This document shows, piece by piece, positions 8,614 to 17,169 of a stretch of DNA of 64,000 nucleotides. Both the position numbers and the translations under genes were made by a program. The stretch comes from Flavobacteriales bacterium (GTDB taxonomy: Bacteria; Bacteroidota; Bacteroidia; NS11-12g; UBA9320). Every line of letters begins with the position of its first letter. Position 1 is the stretch's first letter. The stretch covers positions 124,001-188,000 of the forward strand of contig JACJZV010000003.1 in assembly GCA_020635395.1 (NCBI GenBank). The letters are read 5' to 3'. The notes beneath the pieces are model-generated. The model was not told the origin of the DNA. It saw nothing but the letters and a program-made list of their open reading frames with translations, and did not search any database.

Positions 8614-9966
8614 ATGGTTGATGAAAACCCGAAACACCCAACGGTATTATGCATTTTCATGGAGTTTGCTCCTGTAAATACCACGGGTGCATTCCGAAGC
8701 ATAAAATTTATTAAATACCTGCCTCAATTTGGGGTAAAACCTGTGGTGGTTTCTATTGATGAACAGGAGGCAAGTGTTGTGTTCAATGCTAAAATTGACA
8801 CGGCATTAAATGACGAAATCAGCCCTTCGGTACCCGTTTATCGTTTTAAACTCGATCAATGGAAACCGGCTAAAAATAAGGTAATCGCTTTCCTCAAAAT
8901 ATTTTTTAGTATTAAGGACAGAATTGCTGAAAACTGGAAACACAACTTTTTTCGCTCAGTTGATTCAGTAATAAAAAAACACAAACCCGATATTATTTAC
9001 ACGTCGGTTCCACCATTCAGTGCCGGAGAACTGGCTTATCAACTATCAAAAAAATACAACATTCCGTTTGTGTTGGATATGAGGGATTTGTGGGCAATGC
9101 TCGGAACATCGCCATTTCCCACCTATTTCCATCACAGTTTAACCCGAAAAAACGAATACAAACTGTTTAAACACGCCAGGTTTGTAACAACAGTAACACC
9201 GCAGGTGGTTGACATTTTCAAATCAACCCACAACCTTCCAGAAAGTAAATTCAGGCTTATCCAAAACGGCTTTGACTCCTCCACCGAACATTTGTCACCG
9301 TTCGAATTTTCACCTTTTAAGGATAAAATACGGATTGGTTACACAGGTGCTTTTTACTATTACCCTGAAAACAACGACGACAGGAATCTTGCCTGGTGGA
9401 AACGAAAAGGACACCGAAAGTTACATTACAGCCCGGTAGATGAAGACTGGAAATATCGGTCACCCTATTATTTCCTGAAGTGTCTGAGCATGTTAAAGAA
9501 TGTTTCACCGGAAGTATATGCCAAAATTGAAGTTGAATTTATTGGCAACGTTCCGGCATGGTTACCTGAAATGATATCCGAATTTGATTTAACAGATAAA
9601 GTTATTATTTCCGGCTTTTTACCCAAAACGGAGGTGCTTGAACGGCAGCAAAATTTTGATTTGGTACTGGCCACTTCAGAGAAAATTGTTGGCAAGGAAC
9701 ATTACTGTTTGCCTTCTAAATTGTTCGACTACCCTGGGCTTGAAAAACCCATTGTTGGTTTTGTAACCGAAGGCATTCAAAAGGAGTTTATCAATAAAAG
9801 CGGCTTAGGCGTAACCTTTGATCCAGACAATTTAGAAACATCTGTTAATGAGTTGCTTACCTTCCTTTCTTCCACAAAAAAATTTATTCCTGACACTGAA
9901 TATTTGAATACATATTCTCGATTAAATTTGGCCGCTAAACTGGCCGAATTGTTTAAGGAAATATAA
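8614..9966 (+). CDS. GT-B glycosyltransferase, family 4-like
   Basis: 450 residues. The N-terminal lobe starts with a beta-strand and FMEFAPVNTTGAFRSIKFIKYL, as in GT4 enzymes, and DIIYTSVPPFSAGELAYQLSKK near residue 130 matches the FT/GT4 N-terminal domain. The C-terminal lobe contains GKEHYCLPSKLFDYPGLEKPIVGF (about 355-378), the site that binds the nucleotide sugar. There are no membrane segments, so it should act at the cytoplasmic face on undecaprenyl-linked glycan. It begins at the base after the epimerase stop. Donor and linkage are unknown. Confidence 0.82.
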   Translation: MVDENPKHPTVLCIFMEFAPVNTTGAFRSIKFIKYLPQFGVKPVVVSIDEQEASVVFNAKIDTALNDEISPSVPVYRFKLDQWKPAKNKVIAFLKIFFSIKDRIAENWKHNFFRSVDSVIKKHKPDIIYTSVPPFSAGELAYQLSKKYNIPFVLDMRDLWAMLGTSPFPTYFHHSLTRKNEYKLFKHARFVTTVTPQVVDIFKSTHNLPESKFRLIQNGFDSSTEHLSPFEFSPFKDKIRIGYTGAFYYYPENNDDRNLAWWKRKGHRKLHYSPVDEDWKYRSPYYFLKCLSMLKNVSPEVYAKIEVEFIGNVPAWLPEMISEFDLTDKVIISGFLPKTEVLERQQNFDLVLATSEKIVGKEHYCLPSKLFDYPGLEKPIVGFVTEGIQKEFINKSGLGVTFDPDNLETSVNELLTFLSSTKKFIPDTEYLNTYSRLNLAAKLAELFKEI

Positions 9967-9975
9967 AATTGCTGC

Positions 9976-10713
9976 GTGGTACCAACTCTTCTTCAACTCA
10001 TTTACGATTCGGGAGAAATTACCGACTCAAATTTGCAGGTTCGAAAATTTTCAGACAATGTTTCACTGGATGAAGCAAAGCTTTTAAACAGGATTGTTGA
10101 AGAAACAGAAGCTAAAACAACACTTGAAACCGGTCTTGCTTACGGTGGCTCTGCCCTGGCCATTTGCGGCGGTAAAAGCACGTCGGCTCAAAACAAACAC
10201 TTTGGCATTGATCCGAATCAAACTTCGGTGTATGGCCAAGCCGCTGTTTATAACCTTACTCAGGCCGGATATGGAAATGAATTTGAATTGCTGGAGGGTC
10301 CCAGTCACATAATGATACCCAAATTGATTGAACGCGGAGAAACGCTTGATTTTGCATTTGTGGACGGCTGGCATACATTCGACTACACGTTAATCGATTT
10401 TTTTATGATCGACAAAATGTTAAAACCGGGTGGTTACGTGGCTTTTCACGATATGTATGCTCCCTCAAAACAAAAAGTGCTTAGGTTTATTCTCAGCCAT
10501 CGCAAGTACAGCATTGCTAAAAAATACCTGGTGCGTGGAAACGAATCCAAAATAACCACACTTAAATTCTTTCTTTGGCGGATGTACAAGTACCCCGCTT
10601 TGATATTCTCTTCTTACCATTGGAAATTTCAGTTTAAAAACAGCTCCGGTTTAATCGTTCTTCAAAAAAACGAACAGTTTGAACCGGATTTTGACTTTTA
10701 CAAAAGCTTTTAA
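9976..10713 (+). CDS. Class I SAM-dependent methyltransferase (Methyltransf_24 type)
   Basis: 245 residues from a GTG start. The SAM-binding glycine motif is ETGLAYGGSAL at residues 51-61, followed by GIDPNQ (acidic strand 2) and FAFVDGWHTFDYTLIDFFMID, a signature of the Methyltransf_24 family. The final third is basic and aromatic and may bind the glycan carrier. It probably O-methylates a sugar hydroxyl. It is 9 nt after the previous stop and is followed by the widest gene gap of this part of the locus, which holds a small hairpin. Confidence 0.8.
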   Translation: MVPTLLQLIYDSGEITDSNLQVRKFSDNVSLDEAKLLNRIVEETEAKTTLETGLAYGGSALAICGGKSTSAQNKHFGIDPNQTSVYGQAAVYNLTQAGYGNEFELLEGPSHIMIPKLIERGETLDFAFVDGWHTFDYTLIDFFMIDKMLKPGGYVAFHDMYAPSKQKVLRFILSHRKYSIAKKYLVRGNESKITTLKFFLWRMYKYPALIFSSYHWKFQFKNSSGLIVLQKNEQFEPDFDFYKSF

Positions 10714-10727
10714 CCGTTGCGGTTAAA
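10709..10727 (+). other. 8-bp perfect hairpin between the two methyltransferase genes
   Basis: TTTAACCG, a 3-nt loop (TTG) and CGGTTAAA form a perfect stem overlapping the upstream stop codon. No T-run follows, so it is not a standard terminator. It could stabilise or process the long transcript. It sits in one of the few intergenic gaps of the locus. Confidence 0.45.
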
Positions 10728-10741
10728 CAATTACTTCCATA

Positions 10742-11616
10742 ATGAATAGATTTTTTGTCAGAGCACTGAACCGTTTGGGTTTGGTAAACAAGGTTAGTAC
10801 TGCAAGTACATTAACATTGAACAACAGAACGTATAACATTCCGCTGCTGAAAGGTGTTGGCATGCCCAATTTCTACATTTCAGAGCCCTGGATGATTGAC
10901 GTAATGAAATTGGTGCTATCCATCGAAAACAAACGGTTTTTGGATATTGGTGTAAACGTGGGTCAAACACTTCTTAAACTCAAAAGTGTTTCACCCGAAA
11001 TTGATTACATCGGTTTTGAACCAAACCCCACCTGCGTTGATTATGTGAACAAACTTATTAAACGCAATGGCATTGCAAATGCCCGACTTGTTCCTGTTGG
11101 GCTTGCAGATAGAACCATGTTAGGCGAATTGAAGTTTTACGACACCAAAGATGCCGATGACACGGCTTCCATTCTTGAAGAGTTCAGACCTGAACAAAAA
11201 GTGGTTGGGCGGCAATACATTCCGCTTTTTTCGGTGGATGATTTGAAGAAAACCCTTGATTTGTCGGAAATCTCTGTTGTAAAAATTGACGTTGAAGGAG
11301 CCGACTGGAAGTGGTTAAAAGCTTTCAGAAAGAATTTGTAAACCAAAAACCAATTGTACTCATTGAGATTTTACCTGTTTACGAGGCCGGCAACACTTTC
11401 CGTCTCGACCGCCAAAATGAAATAGTTCGCATTTTTAAGGAATGTGATTACAGCATTTTTAAAGTTTCCAAACCACAAAACATATTGGTTGATGTCGTTG
11501 AAATAGACGACATAGGCATTCACGGCGACATTACGGCTTGTGATTACATTATGGTTCCAAACTCCAAAAAAGCCGCTCTTACCAACGCCATCGAATCTAA
11601 ATTTTCAAAAAAATAA
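10742..11616 (+). pseudogene. FkbM-family methyltransferase interrupted by a frameshift
   Basis: The first frame (10742-11341) carries FLDIGVNVGQT (residues 66-76), GFEPNPTCVDYVNKL and ends VVKIDVEGA before running into stray codons and a stop. The second frame continues the family from LEVVKSFQKEF to 11616 (KPIVLIEILP, then the usual C-terminal domain). Adding back one base at about 11304 restores VEGAELEVVKSF, the exact FkbM consensus, so a single-base deletion is the simplest explanation. It may be a real inactivating mutation, a phase-variation state, or a sequencing error. If intact, the protein would be about 291 residues and O-methylate a sugar. No homopolymer is present at the break. 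Confidence 0.85.
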
Positions 11617-11625
11617 CTACATAAG

Positions 11626-12774
11626 TTGAAGAAAATAAAAGCGTTATCAACGGTTTACGCTCACCACGAAACCCATGGCCCGGGCATTTACCACAATGAA
11701 TTATTGGCCAAGTATTGTTCGGAAGTTGATATTCTTTACTCCAACGTAATGGAAACCACCTGGAAATTTCCGGACAACGTACGGTTAATTACCGACCGAC
11801 AAGAAATTATTCCATGGGATACCATTTACGCAAAACCGGTGCATATTAAATGGATGTATTTTCTCAAATACACCCGACTCATGCTTAAGCTAATACGAAA
11901 AAACAAGTATGATTTGGTTGTTTTATTCAACCCTCCTGCCCTGCTTTCGTATCGCATTATAAAAGCTTTTGTTCCTGAAAAAACCAAAATATGGTATCAC
12001 AATTACGACCCGTTGAACAGTGAAACCATCAAAAAATACTCACAGCAATGGTTTGCCCTAAAAGCTATGAATAATGTGTTTCCAACCATTGATTTGTTCA
12101 CACATTCCGAGGAAAAACGAAATCGGTTTTTCCCCATTGAGTTGTTAAAAAAACCATATCACATTTTGCCCAACTATCCCGCCATTGAGTTACACGGCGG
12201 AGAGGAGCGAAAATTAAATGCTAACGAGCCTGTTAAACTTATTTTCTCCGGCGTAATTAGTGAGGGAAATACGTTGGAAGAATTAATAAAACTTACACAA
12301 AAAACCATTGACGGTCGCGAAATCCATTTGATACTGAAAGGTTTTGTAAAGGATCATTACAAAGAATCATTGGAAGCCCTGGTAAAAGAAAACAATGTAC
12401 AGGATAAAGTTACTTTTATTCCTGCCGGGCCGTGGCGTGAAGTGCCTGAAATACTCCGAACTGCTCACATTGGAATTCACATTTTTCACAAAGCCGACAT
12501 TATTTCAAAAACCATGGGAAAAGGTGGCAGCGGGAAAGTGTTTCAATACATTGCCGAAGGTTTACCCGTGCTGATGAGTAATGGTTTTAAAACCAATTTT
12601 GAGGAATACGATTGGGCGGTAGCAACCGATATCGACCAGGATTCCCTGCTCAAAAATGTCACCCATCTTGTAACCAGCTACCAAAGCCTTACGCATAAAG
12701 CTATCGAAAGTTTTAAAACTGAATTGAGTTGTAACGCGGCGTTTGAAGCCATATTCCAATCACTGGTTGAATAA
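11626..12774 (+). CDS. GT-B glycosyltransferase, family 4-like
   Basis: 382 residues from a TTG start. The N-lobe holds THGPGIYHNELLAKYC, and the middle contains a donor-side Rossmann core beginning VKLIFSGVISEGNTLEELI (about 203-221). The C-lobe has MGKGGSGKVFQYIAEGLPVLMSNG, equivalent to the usual ExxxxxxxE region but without its first glutamate. Such divergence is common in O-antigen loci. There is no membrane segment. It sits between the FkbM gene and another GT4 gene that overlaps its end. Donor and acceptor cannot be assigned. Confidence 0.78.
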   Translation: MKKIKALSTVYAHHETHGPGIYHNELLAKYCSEVDILYSNVMETTWKFPDNVRLITDRQEIIPWDTIYAKPVHIKWMYFLKYTRLMLKLIRKNKYDLVVLFNPPALLSYRIIKAFVPEKTKIWYHNYDPLNSETIKKYSQQWFALKAMNNVFPTIDLFTHSEEKRNRFFPIELLKKPYHILPNYPAIELHGGEERKLNANEPVKLIFSGVISEGNTLEELIKLTQKTIDGREIHLILKGFVKDHYKESLEALVKENNVQDKVTFIPAGPWREVPEILRTAHIGIHIFHKADIISKTMGKGGSGKVFQYIAEGLPVLMSNGFKTNFEEYDWAVATDIDQDSLLKNVTHLVTSYQSLTHKAIESFKTELSCNAAFEAIFQSLVE

Positions 12775-13939
12775 AGTTAAGGTCGTTATTTCCTGCTCCA
12801 CCAAGTTCCACGCGTTTGCGTTGGGCGAACAACTTAATCGTTTTGGTGTTTTACAAACCTTTTTCACTTCGTACGCCTATCAAAAAAATACCGGGTTCCG
12901 AAAAATTGCCAAACGAGTTGACAAGGAAAACATTGATGCCCAAAGGTTTAAAACCCATATTCTGTTAGCTGTTTTTATAAAAGCTCTTCCCAACTACAGC
13001 CACTTTTGGAATACGTTATTCGACCGCTGGGTGGCTCGGAAAATCAAAAGAAGTGATGCCAGCATTTTTATTGGTTGGAGCGGAATGAGTCTTCACTCGT
13101 TGAGGGCTGCCAAAAAGAAAGGCATGATAACCATTTTGGAAAGAGGTTCGTCGCACATATCCTATCAAAACGAAATATTGAGTGCCGAATACCAAAAATT
13201 TGATATTGATTTTTCCATCAACCCAAGAGTAATTAAAAAAGAAGAAGCGGAATACGCAGAAGTGGATTACATCAGTATCCCATCACTTTTTGTTAAAAAC
13301 TCATTCATTGAAAAAGGTGTAAACCCCGCCAAGCTGGTTCTTAACAATTACGGTGTGAGCGGTTATTTTTCGCCGCCGAAAGACCAACCAAAAAACGATA
13401 AGTTTACCATACTTTACCTGGGCAGTTTATCGGTTCGCAAAGGGCTTATTTACATGTTCGAAGCCTTGAATAAACTGAATATTCCGGCTACAGATTATGA
13501 GGTTTGGTTCGTCGGCTCAATTTCGGACGAGGTGTTGAATGAGAAACTCAAATCATTTGACAAAACCAACTGGAAGTTTTGGGGACATGTAAATCACTAT
13601 GAGGTGGCGGAATTAATTGCAAAAACACATGTGGCTGTGCATCCGTCGCTGGAAGAAGGTTTGAGTACCGTTATTCCACAAATCATGGCGTGCGAAGTTC
13701 CGGTTATATCAACAACCAACACAGGTGGTGAGGATTTGATAACAGATAAAGAAAACGGCTTTATCGTTCCAATTCGCGATTCGCAAGCCATTGCCAATTG
13801 CATTGAGTATTTGTATCACCATCCTGTCATTTACAAAAAAATGGTATCCGATTTAAAAAAAACCATACCCAATTTAACCTGGAATTCATACGGTGAGCGG
13901 TATCACCATTTTCTTTACAACTTAATAAAATCAGCATGA
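12767..13939 (+). CDS. GT-B glycosyltransferase, family 4
   Basis: About 390 residues. The TTG at 12767 gives MNKVKVVISCST, a normal N-terminal strand. A TTG at 12743 would add eight residues and lengthen the overlap with the previous gene. The C-lobe starts with FTILYLGSLSVRKGLIYMFEALNKL, a standard GT4 segment. HPSLEEGLSTVIPQIMACEVPVI corresponds to the E-x7-E donor motif, with the second Glu replaced by Gln. STTNTGGEDLI follows as expected. Its last four bases overlap the rfbF start. Specificity unknown. Confidence 0.82.
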   Translation: MNKVKVVISCSTKFHAFALGEQLNRFGVLQTFFTSYAYQKNTGFRKIAKRVDKENIDAQRFKTHILLAVFIKALPNYSHFWNTLFDRWVARKIKRSDASIFIGWSGMSLHSLRAAKKKGMITILERGSSHISYQNEILSAEYQKFDIDFSINPRVIKKEEAEYAEVDYISIPSLFVKNSFIEKGVNPAKLVLNNYGVSGYFSPPKDQPKNDKFTILYLGSLSVRKGLIYMFEALNKLNIPATDYEVWFVGSISDEVLNEKLKSFDKTNWKFWGHVNHYEVAELIAKTHVAVHPSLEEGLSTVIPQIMACEVPVISTTNTGGEDLITDKENGFIVPIRDSQAIANCIEYLYHHPVIYKKMVSDLKKTIPNLTWNSYGERYHHFLYNLIKSA

Positions 13940-14706
13940 AAGTTTTAATCCTCGCCGGTGGTTTTGGTACCCGAATTTCGGAAGAAACCGCCCTTAAACC
14001 CAAACCAATGGTAGAAATCGGGGGAAAGCCCATTTTGTGGCACATCATGAAAATTTACTCCCATTACGGCTTTAATGAATTTGTCATTTTATTGGGCTAC
14101 AAAGGCTATTACATCAAGGAATATTTTTCAAACTATTTCCTTCATCAAAGTGATGTAACCATTGATTTGGCCAATAACAAGCTTGAGATTTTGAACAATG
14201 CTTCTGAGCCGTGGAAAGTAACATTGCTTGATACCGGCGAAAACACTATGACCGGCGGAAGGATAAAACGTGCAGAACGATTTATTGACAACCAGCCCTT
14301 TTTGGTTACCTACGGCGACGGTGTAGCTGATATTGATATTGCCAAATCGGTTGAATTTCATAAAAATCACGGGAAAGCTTTGACCATGACTTCGGTGCAA
14401 CCTGCAGGCAGATTTGGAGCTCTTTCCATTGGCGACGGTAACCAGGTTTCTTCCTTTATTGAAAAACCACATGGTGACGGCAATTGGATAAACGGTGGCT
14501 TTTTTGTGTGCCAGCCGGAAGTAATGAATTTTATAAATGGTGATCATACCATTTTTGAACGTGAGCCATTGGAAAATCTGGCAAAAGAAGGTGAACTGTA
14601 CGCATATAAACATCAGGGTTTCTGGCAGTGCATGGACACCCTGCGTGATAAAACGTATTTGAATGAAATGTGGGAAAGCGGTAAGGCACAATGGAAAAAA
14701 TGGTAA
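13936..14706 (+). CDS. rfbF: Glucose-1-phosphate cytidylyltransferase
   Basis: 256 residues, the standard RfbF/DdhA length. The nucleotidyltransferase signature LILAGGFGTRISEETALKPKP is at the N-terminus, GGKPILWHIMKIY and TYGDGVADID (metal-binding Asp) follow, and the C-terminal MDTLRDKTYLNEMWESG is characteristic of the CTP-specific enzyme. It makes CDP-glucose from CTP and glucose-1-phosphate. The start ATG overlaps the previous stop (ATGA). It is followed directly by rfbG, so CDP-4-keto-6-deoxyglucose is the expected product of the pair. Confidence 0.95.
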   Translation: MKVLILAGGFGTRISEETALKPKPMVEIGGKPILWHIMKIYSHYGFNEFVILLGYKGYYIKEYFSNYFLHQSDVTIDLANNKLEILNNASEPWKVTLLDTGENTMTGGRIKRAERFIDNQPFLVTYGDGVADIDIAKSVEFHKNHGKALTMTSVQPAGRFGALSIGDGNQVSSFIEKPHGDGNWINGGFFVCQPEVMNFINGDHTIFEREPLENLAKEGELYAYKHQGFWQCMDTLRDKTYLNEMWESGKAQWKKW

Positions 14707-14708
14707 CT

Positions 14709-15812
14709 ATGTTTTCAGAAGTTTATAAAGGTAAAAAAGTACTGGTAACCGGAAACACCGGTTTTAAAGGTTCGTGGTTGAGCATTTGGCTTCACACACT
14801 GGGTGCCGATGTTTATGGCATATCCAACGAAATACCGACCAACCCTTCGTTGTTTGAAATTGCACATTTGGATAAAGTGGTAAACCACACGTTTGAGGAT
14901 ATCCGCAACCTTGAAAACATGAAAAAATTGATTGGTGAGATAAAACCTGATTTTTTGTTTCACCTCGCTGCACAGCCCATTGTTAAGGAATCGTACGTAA
15001 ACCCCATTGATACCATGACAACCAATGTGATTGGTACGGCTAACATTTTGGAAAGCCTTCGCTGTGCCGATTTTGAGTGTACGGCCATAATCATTACCAG
15101 CGACAAATGTTACGACAATGTGGAATGGGAATGGGGTTACCGCGAAACCGATGCACTTGGAGGCAAGGATCCCTACAGTGCGTCGAAAGGTGCCGCCGAA
15201 TTAATGGTAAAAACGTATTACGATTCCTATTTTAAACATGCTGATTCACGGATACGGGTTAACTCGGTGCGGGCCGGGAATGTAATAGGCGGCGGCGATT
15301 GGGCAGCAAGCCGATTGGTTCCTGATATGTTTCGATCTTGGTCGAAACAACAAACGGTAACCATCCGAAGCCCCTATTCCACTCGCCCATGGCAACATGT
15401 TTTGGAACCTCTTTCTGGTTATTTGAGAAATGGGGAAGCCTTGTATAAAGACAAAAGTTTAAACGGCTTGGCATTCAATTTTGGTCCAAATTCTGACCAA
15501 AATAAAACTGTTTTGGATCTATTGGTCGAAATTGGAAAACACATTACTAAAACCGAACAATTTGATTTGTATAATGTAGAATCAAATACATCGTTTCATG
15601 AAGCTGGATTGTTAAAACTCAACTGTGACAGGGCTTTGCATTATCTTCAGTGGAAACCAACACTTCATTTTGATGAAACAGTAGAATTTACGGCAAGATG
15701 GTATGACACTTTTTATCATCAATCAAATGCCGATATGCTTGATTTGACTACCAAACAAATATCAGATTATATTAGAAAGGCTGAAGAACGCAAAAACCCA
15801 TGGACAAATTAA
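14709..15812 (+). CDS. rfbG: CDP-glucose 4,6-dehydratase
   Basis: 367 residues from the ATG at 14709, which gives MFSEVYKGKKVLVTGNTGFKGSW, matching the usual RfbG start; ATGs at 14691 and 14700 are alternatives. It is an extended short-chain dehydrogenase with Rossmann GxxGFKG, the conserved HLAAQP strand, the catalytic YSASKG tyrosine/lysine and the family segment RAGNVIGGGDWAASRLVPD. Product: CDP-4-keto-6-deoxy-D-glucose. Base composition changes inside this gene: up to about 15.42 kb it is GC-balanced with many CCG/GCC codons, and after that it becomes markedly A+T rich, like everything to its right. The fold appears intact across the change. Confidence 0.95.
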   Translation: MFSEVYKGKKVLVTGNTGFKGSWLSIWLHTLGADVYGISNEIPTNPSLFEIAHLDKVVNHTFEDIRNLENMKKLIGEIKPDFLFHLAAQPIVKESYVNPIDTMTTNVIGTANILESLRCADFECTAIIITSDKCYDNVEWEWGYRETDALGGKDPYSASKGAAELMVKTYYDSYFKHADSRIRVNSVRAGNVIGGGDWAASRLVPDMFRSWSKQQTVTIRSPYSTRPWQHVLEPLSGYLRNGEALYKDKSLNGLAFNFGPNSDQNKTVLDLLVEIGKHITKTEQFDLYNVESNTSFHEAGLLKLNCDRALHYLQWKPTLHFDETVEFTARWYDTFYHQSNADMLDLTTKQISDYIRKAEERKNPWTN

Positions 15813-16243
15813 TCGAGGGGGTTGAACTAACACCACTCAAAATAATTTCCAATGAGAGTGGCAGCGTCAGGCACGGGTTAAAATGTTCTGAAAGTCAATT
15901 TCACCAATTTGGTGAAGCTTATTTTTCTACGGTCAACGGGGGAATTATTAAGGGCTGGAAAAAGCATACCCAAATGATTTCAAATCTTATAGTTATATCA
16001 GGTAAAATAAAATTTGTCATTTTTGACGATAGAGAAGATAGTCAAACCAAAGGCATGTTCAACGAAATAATCCTTTCAGAATCCAATTATAACAGACTCA
16101 CCATACACCCAAGACTATGGATGGCTTTTCAAGGATTGAGCGATGAGCCCAATATGTTGTTAAACATCGCAAGCATTGAACATGATCCGGCTGAATGCAT
16201 CAATGAGCCAATTCATTCGGAGCTTATTGATTACCGTTTTTGA
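15800..16243 (+). CDS. Sugar-nucleotide 3,5-epimerase-like cupin (RmlC/WxcM type)
   Basis: 147 residues, shorter than RmlC (about 180) and closer to the truncated cupin epimerases found in deoxysugar loci. The core contains GEAYFSTVNGGIIKGWKKHTQM followed by VISGKIKFVIFDDRED, equivalent to the RmlC strand with the catalytic histidine. Position between rfbG and a reductase gene indicates that it epimerises CDP-4-keto-6-deoxyglucose at C5 and possibly C3. It overlaps rfbG by 13 nt and the next gene by 4 nt. An alternative is an epimerase acting on a different 4-keto sugar. Confidence 0.8.
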   Translation: MDKLIEGVELTPLKIISNESGSVRHGLKCSESQFHQFGEAYFSTVNGGIIKGWKKHTQMISNLIVISGKIKFVIFDDREDSQTKGMFNEIILSESNYNRLTIHPRLWMAFQGLSDEPNMLLNIASIEHDPAECINEPIHSELIDYRF

Positions 16244-17169
16244 CCAAAAGAACCCGCATATTGATTACCGGTGGAACGGGATATTTAGGTGGTAGGATAA
16301 GTGAATACCTGAACGAAATTGAAGAATTTGAAGTTACTATCGCATCTAGAAACCCAAAAAATAATAAAGTAATAAAAGTTATTGAAGCCCACCAAAACAC
16401 TCCAAACTTAGAAAAAATTATTAAAGATTTTGATGTAGTAATCCACTTAGCTGCGGTTGATGCACCAACTTGTCAAAATGAAATTGAACAAGCAATAAAC
16501 GTTAACATTATCGGAACAACCAAATGGATTGAAGCCTCAAAAAAGGCAGGTGTTTCGAATTTTATATATTTCTCTACCATACATGTTTATGGCAACCAAC
16601 CGAACATTTTGTTTATTAATGAAGAAACCTGCACAAAACCAAATCACCCCTACTCCATAACACATAAAGCGGCTGAAGATTTCGTTTTGACCAATTCTTC
16701 GGGTAACTTCAAAACGTATGTTTTCAGGCTATCGAACGCCGTCGGATATCCGGCGAGAAAAATGACTCAATGGCATTTATTAGTACCTGATATTTGCCAA
16801 AATTTGGTCAAAAAAAATGTGTTTTATTTAAAGAGCAATCCTGCAACGGCAAGAGATTTTATTTCTATAAAATCGGTTTGCAAAACGGTTAAATCTTTTA
16901 TTACTAAAAAAAATAACATTGACAGTGGTGTTTATAATATTTCATCTGGAATTAACACGGAAATCGGGGAACTGACTAATCAAATCGTCAAACTATATAA
17001 TCAAACCTATTCTAAAAATGCTGAGGTCATTTTTCAAACACCCTATTCTGCACTTTCCAAATTTCCTGAAATTGTAAATGAGAAAACCAAAAATTTAGGA
17101 ATACCATTAGAAAGTGACTTGAATGAAGAAATTTTAGGACTTCTACAATATTGCATTGAAAATGATTGA
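16240..17169 (+). CDS. NAD(P)-dependent sugar epimerase/reductase (extended SDR)
   Basis: 309 residues from a TTG start overlapping the upstream stop. The N-terminal ILITGGTGYLGGRI is the cofactor-binding motif. VIHLAAVDAP, YFSTIHVYG and YSITHKAAED (Tyr-x3-Lys catalytic pair) complete the extended SDR pattern. The C-terminal half binds the nucleotide sugar. Following rfbF, rfbG and an epimerase, it is the best candidate for the 4-ketoreductase that finishes a CDP-6-deoxyhexose (for example 6-deoxyaltrose- or 6-deoxytalose-type). It could instead partner Gmd, encoded 3.6 kb downstream. Confidence 0.8.
   Translation: MTKRTRILITGGTGYLGGRISEYLNEIEEFEVTIASRNPKNNKVIKVIEAHQNTPNLEKIIKDFDVVIHLAAVDAPTCQNEIEQAINVNIIGTTKWIEASKKAGVSNFIYFSTIHVYGNQPNILFINEETCTKPNHPYSITHKAAEDFVLTNSSGNFKTYVFRLSNAVGYPARKMTQWHLLVPDICQNLVKKNVFYLKSNPATARDFISIKSVCKTVKSFITKKNNIDSGVYNISSGINTEIGELTNQIVKLYNQTYSKNAEVIFQTPYSALSKFPEIVNEKTKNLGIPLESDLNEEILGLLQYCIEND

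Noticed and set aside
14128..14691. 187-codon open frame opposite rfbF
   Set aside because: It is the complement of a certain gene, with no motif and no start context; a shadow of rfbF codon usage.
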